From WRIS01 sp031549175 (GTDB lineage: Bacteria; Actinomycetota; Coriobacteriia; Coriobacteriales; Eggerthellaceae), in the NCBI GenBank assembly GCA_031549175.1, contig JAVBQH010000030.1, positions 1 through 9,300 of the forward strand: a DNA stretch of 9,300 bases. Direction: 5' to 3'. Position 1 is the stretch's first letter. The number at the start of each line of letters is the position of its first letter. A model generated the notes under the pieces. It was not told where the DNA came from, ran no database searches, and worked only from the letters and a program-made list of their open reading frames with translations. This document shows, piece by piece, positions 5,581-9,300 of the stretch. The position numbers were made by a program, and so were the translations under genes.

Positions 5581-5799
5581 ATGTTCGTATATAAAATCAT
5601 TGCAGAAAGAGTTGTCCGCAGGGGTATCACCAAGGCAGAATTGGCGCGCCGTATCGGCGTCGACGACGAGCTTCTCAGGCGATCCCTCGCAGGGAAGAGG
5701 AAGATCCCGGCCGAAGAATTCGTGAAGCTTTGCTCAGAGCTCGAGCTCGATCTTTCCGATTTCAAGGGCGAAAACCCCAGGAAGAAACCGAAAGGCTAG
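5581..5799 (+). CDS. Small Cro/CI-like XRE-family DNA-binding protein
   Basis: The product has 72 residues and is little more than a helix-turn-helix domain: ITKAELARRIGVDDELLRRSLAGKRKIPAEEFVKLCSELEL (16-56) has the usual spacing of helices 2-5, followed by a basic tail (NPRKKPKG). Small proteins of this kind act as Cro-like antagonists or as co-regulators. It is divergent from the S24 repressor, and operator-like palindromes lie directly in front of its start. The ribosome binding site is weak (GAGG, 6 bases before the ATG). Its stop codon shares CTAG (5796-5799) with the stop of the convergent CapA-like gene, so no intergenic terminator exists. No phage structural or integration genes follow. 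Confidence 0.85.
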   Translation: MFVYKIIAERVVRRGITKAELARRIGVDDELLRRSLAGKRKIPAEEFVKLCSELELDLSDFKGENPRKKPKG

Positions 5800-7052
5800 A
5801 CGTCTATCTCAAAGTTCGTGCCAATGACCTCGGCTGTCTTGGATTTCATAAGGCCGATGACATTTTCTACCAAGGATATCTTGACATGACGTGCTGCCAG
5901 TTCAGGCGTGTAGTCCCTGAGCATATACACGGCGTAGTTGCCTGGCTCGGTATGGTTTACCAAGGGGACCCAGGCCACGTTTTCAATACGTACGCCCTCG
6001 GCGGTTTTTACAAAATCACACTGCAGCATACCTTCAAGCTCGTTGGTGTACAAAGGGGCCTCATGGTTGCTGATGAAGTTCCCGAGGGAATAGGCGACAA
6101 GCGTCCGATGGCCGTCCTTCCCCTGCCTCCATTCCATCGGGCCTATCACATGGGGGTGGGATCCTAAAACCACGTCCGCCCCGGCGTCGGCGAGCAATTG
6201 GGCATAGATCCCCTGTGTCGCATCGACTTCCATCAGGTTCTCTGTTCCCCAATGCATGGAAACCATCACGACATCGCTTATATGTCGCGCTTGCGCAACA
6301 TCACGCCTGATGCGGTCTTCATGCATGAAGTTGATGGCGTACGCAGGGATATCGCTTTCATCATAGCCGTTAACCCCGTAGGTGTAGTTAAGCAGCGAAA
6401 AGACGATGCCGTTTTTTTCGTAGACATGGATTGCCGCCGCCTCTTCTTCGCTGTTGGCGGTGCCCGTGTAGAGCACTGGCTTCCCACGCCAAAGGGAAAC
6501 GGAGTGCTGCAGGGCCGATGGCCCCCAATCGTAGGAATGGTTGGTGGCTGAGGCTATGAGGTCGAACCCCGTGTCGTAGACGGCATCCACCATGGCATCC
6601 ATGGTGTTGAAGGAAGGGTAGCCCCGCGGGCCGATCTCGTCGCCTCCGGCATGGGTCTCGAAATTGATATACGCAAGGTCGGCGCTTTGGACCGCCTCCT
6701 TAACAGGCCTGAATACGGGTCGGAAGTCATAGAGCCCATCACCGACCTCGCCTGCACAACTGTCGGCATAGGCAGCGATCTCGACTTCAGGCAGGTTGTC
6801 GCCGACGGCGACGAAAGACACGCGCGAAGTTGCGGTATCGCCAGCAATCTCTGAAGGCGGTGCGGCGGGATTGCCTTCCCCATTGGATGCCGCAATGCCT
6901 ATGCCGACGAAGAGGGCGACTGCCGCCGCGCCAAGAAGGAGGGCGAGCACCTTTTTCCGCCCTCGCCCCGGACCCTCTGCCGCCCTTCGAAGCGTGGGTC
7001 GGCGAAGGGGGTTTGAAGGCCGAGGCTCCTTATTCGCCTTGCGCGAAGCCAA
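5796..7052 (-). CDS. CapA-family metallophosphatase-like protein, membrane anchored
   Basis: This product of about 418 residues belongs to the CapA (poly-gamma-glutamate synthesis protein) family of extracytoplasmic calcineurin-like enzymes. One predicted membrane segment (about 35-55, VLALLLGAAAVALFVGIGIA) follows a basic N-terminus, with no lipobox. The CapA domain spans about 77-395. Its metal-site motifs are VAVGD (81-85), INFETH (129-134), TNHSYDWG (170-177), MHWGTEN (266-272), GSHPHV (297-302) and YSLGNF (321-326). No capB, capC or capE genes are near, so polymer synthesis is not implied. The start is uncertain: a TTG at 7052 has GGAG 7 bases upstream and overlaps the acetyltransferase gene by 23 bases. 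An ATG at 7169 would overlap that gene by 140 bases, and a GTG lies just before the membrane segment. Confidence 0.88.
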   Translation of the reverse strand: MASRKANKEPRPSNPLRRPTLRRAAEGPGRGRKKVLALLLGAAAVALFVGIGIAASNGEGNPAAPPSEIAGDTATSRVSFVAVGDNLPEVEIAAYADSCAGEVGDGLYDFRPVFRPVKEAVQSADLAYINFETHAGGDEIGPRGYPSFNTMDAMVDAVYDTGFDLIASATNHSYDWGPSALQHSVSLWRGKPVLYTGTANSEEEAAAIHVYEKNGIVFSLLNYTYGVNGYDESDIPAYAINFMHEDRIRRDVAQARHISDVVMVSMHWGTENLMEVDATQGIYAQLLADAGADVVLGSHPHVIGPMEWRQGKDGHRTLVAYSLGNFISNHEAPLYTNELEGMLQCDFVKTAEGVRIENVAWVPLVNHTEPGNYAVYMLRDYTPELAARHVKISLVENVIGLMKSKTAEVIGTNFEIDV

Positions 7053-7503
7053 ACTTCTTCTCCATCGAGAGGTAGAAGAGCACCCGTTGGTTTTCCACAT
7101 CGAGCTCATTGCCGGACAACACCTGATACCCACGGCGCAGGTACAGGTTGAATGCCGGAAGGGAGGCATCTACCTGTGCGCTTGCGTGGTCTTTGGATAC
7201 CACAAGTTCAAGCTCCTCAAGGAGCTTGCTCCCAAAGCCCTGACGTTGCCTGTCGGGGTCGACGAACATGCGGGAGATCCCGTTTCCCAATACGGTTCCC
7301 GTGCCGATCAGGCTTCCGTCTTTCTCGATAACCCATACATGGCGGTCCTCGATGTCGTTTTTGATGGCTTCCAAGGAATGGAAGCCGAGAAAGAACTCGA
7401 CGGCTTCCTCATGGTAGTACTTGGGATAAACGGAGCGGATGGTGTTTTGCACAATGTGGTGTATGCGGTCCAGTTCGCCTTCCGATGCCTGTCTGATAAT
7501 CAT
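7030..7503 (-). CDS. GNAT-family N-acetyltransferase
   Basis: The 157-residue protein has the single-domain length typical of GNAT enzymes, which move an acetyl group from acetyl-CoA to an amine. The pyrophosphate-binding motif A is MFVDPDRQRQGFGSKLLEEL (79-98), with Q-R-Q-G-F-G as the Q/RxxGxG signature. The C-terminal AFNLYLRRGYQVLSGNE (117-133) is the usual YxxxGF-like strand. The ATG at 7503 has AAAGGGGG 5 bases upstream, and an ATG-less extension to 7632 is not supported. The substrate cannot be told from sequence. Its end overlaps the probable start of the CapA-like gene, so the two are likely co-transcribed from the promoter near 7530. Confidence 0.93.
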   Translation of the reverse strand: MIIRQASEGELDRIHHIVQNTIRSVYPKYYHEEAVEFFLGFHSLEAIKNDIEDRHVWVIEKDGSLIGTGTVLGNGISRMFVDPDRQRQGFGSKLLEELELVVSKDHASAQVDASLPAFNLYLRRGYQVLSGNELDVENQRVLFYLSMEKKFGFAQGE

Positions 7504-7522
7504 AGTGGCCCCCTTTCCTAAT

Positions 7523-7541
7523 CCCCTATTATACCTGAGGG
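7523..7541 (-). promoter_or_regulatory. -10 box of the acetyltransferase-capA transcript within a short dyad
   Basis: The minus strand carries a perfect TATAAT (7533-7528), 25 bases before the acetyltransferase ATG, giving a short leader. No good -35 is found at the normal distance; TTAACA lies 20 bases upstream. The box sits between CCCCT (7523-7527) and AGGGG (7537-7541 region), a short inverted repeat that might be an activator or repressor site. Confidence 0.45.
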
Positions 7542-7596
7542 GCTTTTCGGTCGTGTTAATTCTGCGGGTCTTCTCTGCATGTTTTTTACGGCATCG

Positions 7597-7602
7597 TATA
7601 AT
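7597..7602 (+). promoter_or_regulatory. -10 box of the HEAT-icd transcript
   Basis: A perfect TATAAT on the plus strand lies 113 bases before the chosen start of the HEAT-like gene. Transcription would begin near 7609. The upstream -35 (TCTGCA, 17-base spacer) is weak, so an activator may be needed. A start at 7609 leaves only 8 bases before the alternative ATG at 7617, which argues for the downstream GTG start. Confidence 0.5.
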
Positions 7603-7709
7603 AGTGGTGGAAAGGCATGCTCTTTTCCTCAATCAGTTCTAATAAAAGAGTTCATGGTCATAAAGGGCGCATGCGGCATGCCGAGAACACGGAAGCGAAG
7701 GTTGATTAC

Positions 7710-8312
7710 GTGAGTGAGAAAACGCAGGACATACAGTCCTTGGCTGACAAGGCCATCAAGGATCCCAAGGCTTTGAATGACTTGATCGACCACCTTGCCG
7801 GGCCCGCGCGCCTCACGCGCCAGATATCCGCAACGAGCCTGGCTATGATCGCAAGGGAGCATCCCGAGATGCTGCTGCCCCATATCGCCGCAATCATCGA
7901 TGCGCTCAACCGTCCCGAGGCACATACCCGTTGGGAGTGCCTCGACATGCTCACCCTCCTGGTCGACCAGGACTCCCGGGCATGCGACAAGGCGGTTGCA
8001 GGTGCGGAGACGGCAATGTTTGACGAAGACAGCGGGCCGGTGCGCCTTGCGGCCGTGCGGTTCATCTGCAAACTGGGTGCCACCACTGAGAACAGGTCGG
8101 AAAAGCTTTGGCCGCTGATCGATGAGGCCATCCAGTGCTACCACGGCGACCTGGAATTCCAGGATATGCTTTCTGCGGTCGTCGAGTTCTCTACCGGCAA
8201 GCTGGCCCCTACGGTCAAGCAAGAGCTGATAAGCAGGATGAGCTTCGACGCCGAAAACGGCAAAGGTGCGCTCAAGCGCCGTGCCGCCCAAATCATTCAA
8301 AATGCATCATAA
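7710..8312 (+). CDS. HEAT-repeat-like alpha-helical protein
   Basis: The product is about 200 residues, soluble and almost entirely predicted helix. Repeating helix pairs of HEAT/ARM type are visible, for example RLTRQISATSLAMIAREHPEMLLPHIAAIIDAL, TRWECLDMLTLLVDQDSRACDKAV and GPVRLAAVRFICKLGA. Such solenoids are protein-binding scaffolds; the partner is unknown. The GTG at 7710 (MSEKTQDIQSL) is preferred because GAAGG lies 8 bases upstream. An ATG at 7617 would add 31 residues of low-complexity sequence but has its purine-rich stretch only one base away, and an ATG at 7671 is also possible. The gene precedes isocitrate dehydrogenase by 63 bases on the same strand with no clear terminator, so an operon is likely. 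Confidence 0.8.
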   Translation: MSEKTQDIQSLADKAIKDPKALNDLIDHLAGPARLTRQISATSLAMIAREHPEMLLPHIAAIIDALNRPEAHTRWECLDMLTLLVDQDSRACDKAVAGAETAMFDEDSGPVRLAAVRFICKLGATTENRSEKLWPLIDEAIQCYHGDLEFQDMLSAVVEFSTGKLAPTVKQELISRMSFDAENGKGALKRRAAQIIQNAS

Positions 8313-8375
8313 GGGGGCACGGGTCCCCATTTGGGTGCAACAGCCATTGGAAATTTGAAGCAAAAGGAGGCCGAA

Positions 8376-9300
8376 ATGGCAAAACACACGGTGACCTTGA
8401 TTCCGGGAGACGGAATCGGTCCAGAGATAACTACGGCGATGTGTCGGGTAGTGGAAGCTACCGGCATCGATATCGAATGGGAGGTCGCAGATGCGGGCGC
8501 CCACCTGATGGATGAATACGGAACCCCCCTGCCGGACTACGTCATCGAGTCCATCAGGAAGAACAAGGTTGCCATCAAAGGCCCCGTCACGACCCCGGTC
8601 GGCAACGGCTTCAGAAGTGTCAACGTTGCCTTGCGTAAGGCGCTTGACCTCTACACCAACCTCCGTCCTGCGTTTTCCCTTGCAGGCACGGGCGCACGCT
8701 ATGACAACGTGGACCTGATCCTCGTCCGCGAAAACACCGAGGACCTTTACGCCGGCATCGAGTTCGAAGAGGGCAGCGCCGAGGCAGCCGAGCTCATCGA
8801 GTTCTGCAAGACATCGGGTGCAGGTGTGATCCGCCCCGACTCGGGCATCTCCCTCAAGCCCATCTCCATCATGGGCACGCAGCGCATCGTGCGCTGGGCC
8901 TTCGAATACGCCCTCAAGAACAACCGCAAGAAAGTGACGGCGGTCCATAAGGCGAACATACTTAAATACTCGGACGGCCTGTTCTTGCAAGAGGCACGCA
9001 AAGTTGCGGCCGAATACGAAGGCCGCATCGAGTTCGAAGACCGCATCGTCGACGCCTGCTGCATGGGCCTGGTGCTCAATCCTGCCAATTTCGACGTCTT
9101 GGTCTTGCCGAACCTGTACGGCGACATCGTCAGCGACCTTTGTGCCGGCCTGGTAGGCGGCCTCGGCATCGCCCCCGGCGCGAACATCGGCGCTGAGCAC
9201 GCCGTGTTCGAGCCCGTGCATGGCTCGGCCCCTATCCATGCCGGCCTGAACAAGGCCAACCCGACGGCGGAGATACTATCGGCGGTCCTCATGCTGCGCC
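8376..9300 (+). CDS. icd: NAD-type isocitrate dehydrogenase (5' part, runs off the window)
   Basis: The first 308 codons of a decarboxylating isocitrate dehydrogenase of the isocitrate/isopropylmalate dehydrogenase family are present; the short IDH3-like form is about 330-360 residues. It oxidises isocitrate to 2-oxoglutarate. Visible marks are GDGIG (11-15), RSVNVALRKALDLYTNLRP (80-98, with the isocitrate-contacting Ser81), RENTEDLYAGIE (118-129, Tyr125), VHKANILK with Lys192, the metal ligands Asp226, Asp250 and Asp254 (NLYGDIVSD) and EPVHGSAP (279-286). SVNVALR favours isocitrate over isopropylmalate. The two residues after GSAP, which set NAD or NADP preference in this family, are Ile287-His288, not the Lys-Tyr of NADP enzymes. 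AAGGAGG lies 5 bases before the ATG. Confidence 0.93.
   Translation, partial: MAKHTVTLIPGDGIGPEITTAMCRVVEATGIDIEWEVADAGAHLMDEYGTPLPDYVIESIRKNKVAIKGPVTTPVGNGFRSVNVALRKALDLYTNLRPAFSLAGTGARYDNVDLILVRENTEDLYAGIEFEEGSAEAAELIEFCKTSGAGVIRPDSGISLKPISIMGTQRIVRWAFEYALKNNRKKVTAVHKANILKYSDGLFLQEARKVAAEYEGRIEFEDRIVDACCMGLVLNPANFDVLVLPNLYGDIVSDLCAGLVGGLGIAPGANIGAEHAVFEPVHGSAPIHAGLNKANPTAEILSAVLMLR

Noticed and set aside
6796..7521. 241-codon plus-strand frame opposite the acetyltransferase and CapA-like genes
   Set aside because: It mirrors codon periodicity of two well-supported minus-strand genes.
7629..8300. 223-codon minus-strand frame opposite the HEAT-like gene
   Set aside because: Antisense shadow; the plus-strand frame has helical repeats and a sensible operon position.
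8307..9239. 310-codon minus-strand frame opposite isocitrate dehydrogenase
   Set aside because: Antisense of an unmistakable dehydrogenase; no independent features.

Overview
The window looks like a chromosomal segment of a high-GC Gram-positive bacterium, most likely a member of the Coriobacteriia (Eggerthellaceae or a relative). This is inferred from protein flavour only: a HEAT-like protein directly upstream of a NAD-type isocitrate dehydrogenase, a DmsB-like ferredoxin remnant, and GC-rich coding sequence. No database search was possible.

Layout. (1) 1-1435: the end of an rRNA operon on the + strand, with the 3' part of 23S rRNA, a spacer with hairpins, and 5S rRNA inside a perfect 15-bp processing stem. 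(2) 1421-1789: a non-coding stretch dominated by a roughly 55-bp imperfect inverted repeat whose outer ends copy the 5S-flanking sequence. (3) 1736-3470, minus strand: a gene graveyard. It holds an IS256-family transposase that has lost its N-terminus and whose first catalytic Asp position reads Gly, the first ~60 codons of a flavin split-barrel (pyridoxamine-oxidase-like) gene, and a fused remnant of a macrodomain ADP-ribosyl hydrolase and a SirTM-type sirtuin, which normally are neighbours. (4) 3552-4434: an intact divergent pair, a small flavin split-barrel protein (-) and an HxlR-family regulator (+), whose predicted promoters overlap at their -10 boxes. (5) 4549-4713: an orphan fragment of a 4Fe-4S electron-transfer subunit with CX2CX11CX3C spacing. 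(6) 4733-5799: a divergent CI/Cro-like pair, an autocleavable S24/LexA-like repressor (-) and a 72-residue XRE protein (+), separated by 182 AT-rich bases full of dyads, with no phage genes nearby. (7) 5796-7503, minus: GNAT acetyltransferase followed by a membrane-anchored CapA-type metallophosphatase; the two overlap and probably form an operon. (8) 7710-9300, plus: HEAT-like protein and NAD-type isocitrate dehydrogenase (runs off the end), probably co-transcribed.

How it fits together: the stretch between the rRNA operon and the icd operon looks like a deletion/insertion hotspot, where old accessory genes (flavoprotein, sirtuin/macrodomain, DMSO-reductase-like subunit, IS) are being eroded. 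Two intact regulator/target modules sit inside it. The most unusual signals are the two inverted-repeat structures around the 5S gene, the in-frame macrodomain-sirtuin fusion relic, the catalytically dead transposase, and the stand-alone LexA-like/Cro-like switch, whose small gene shares its CTAG stop with the convergent CapA gene.
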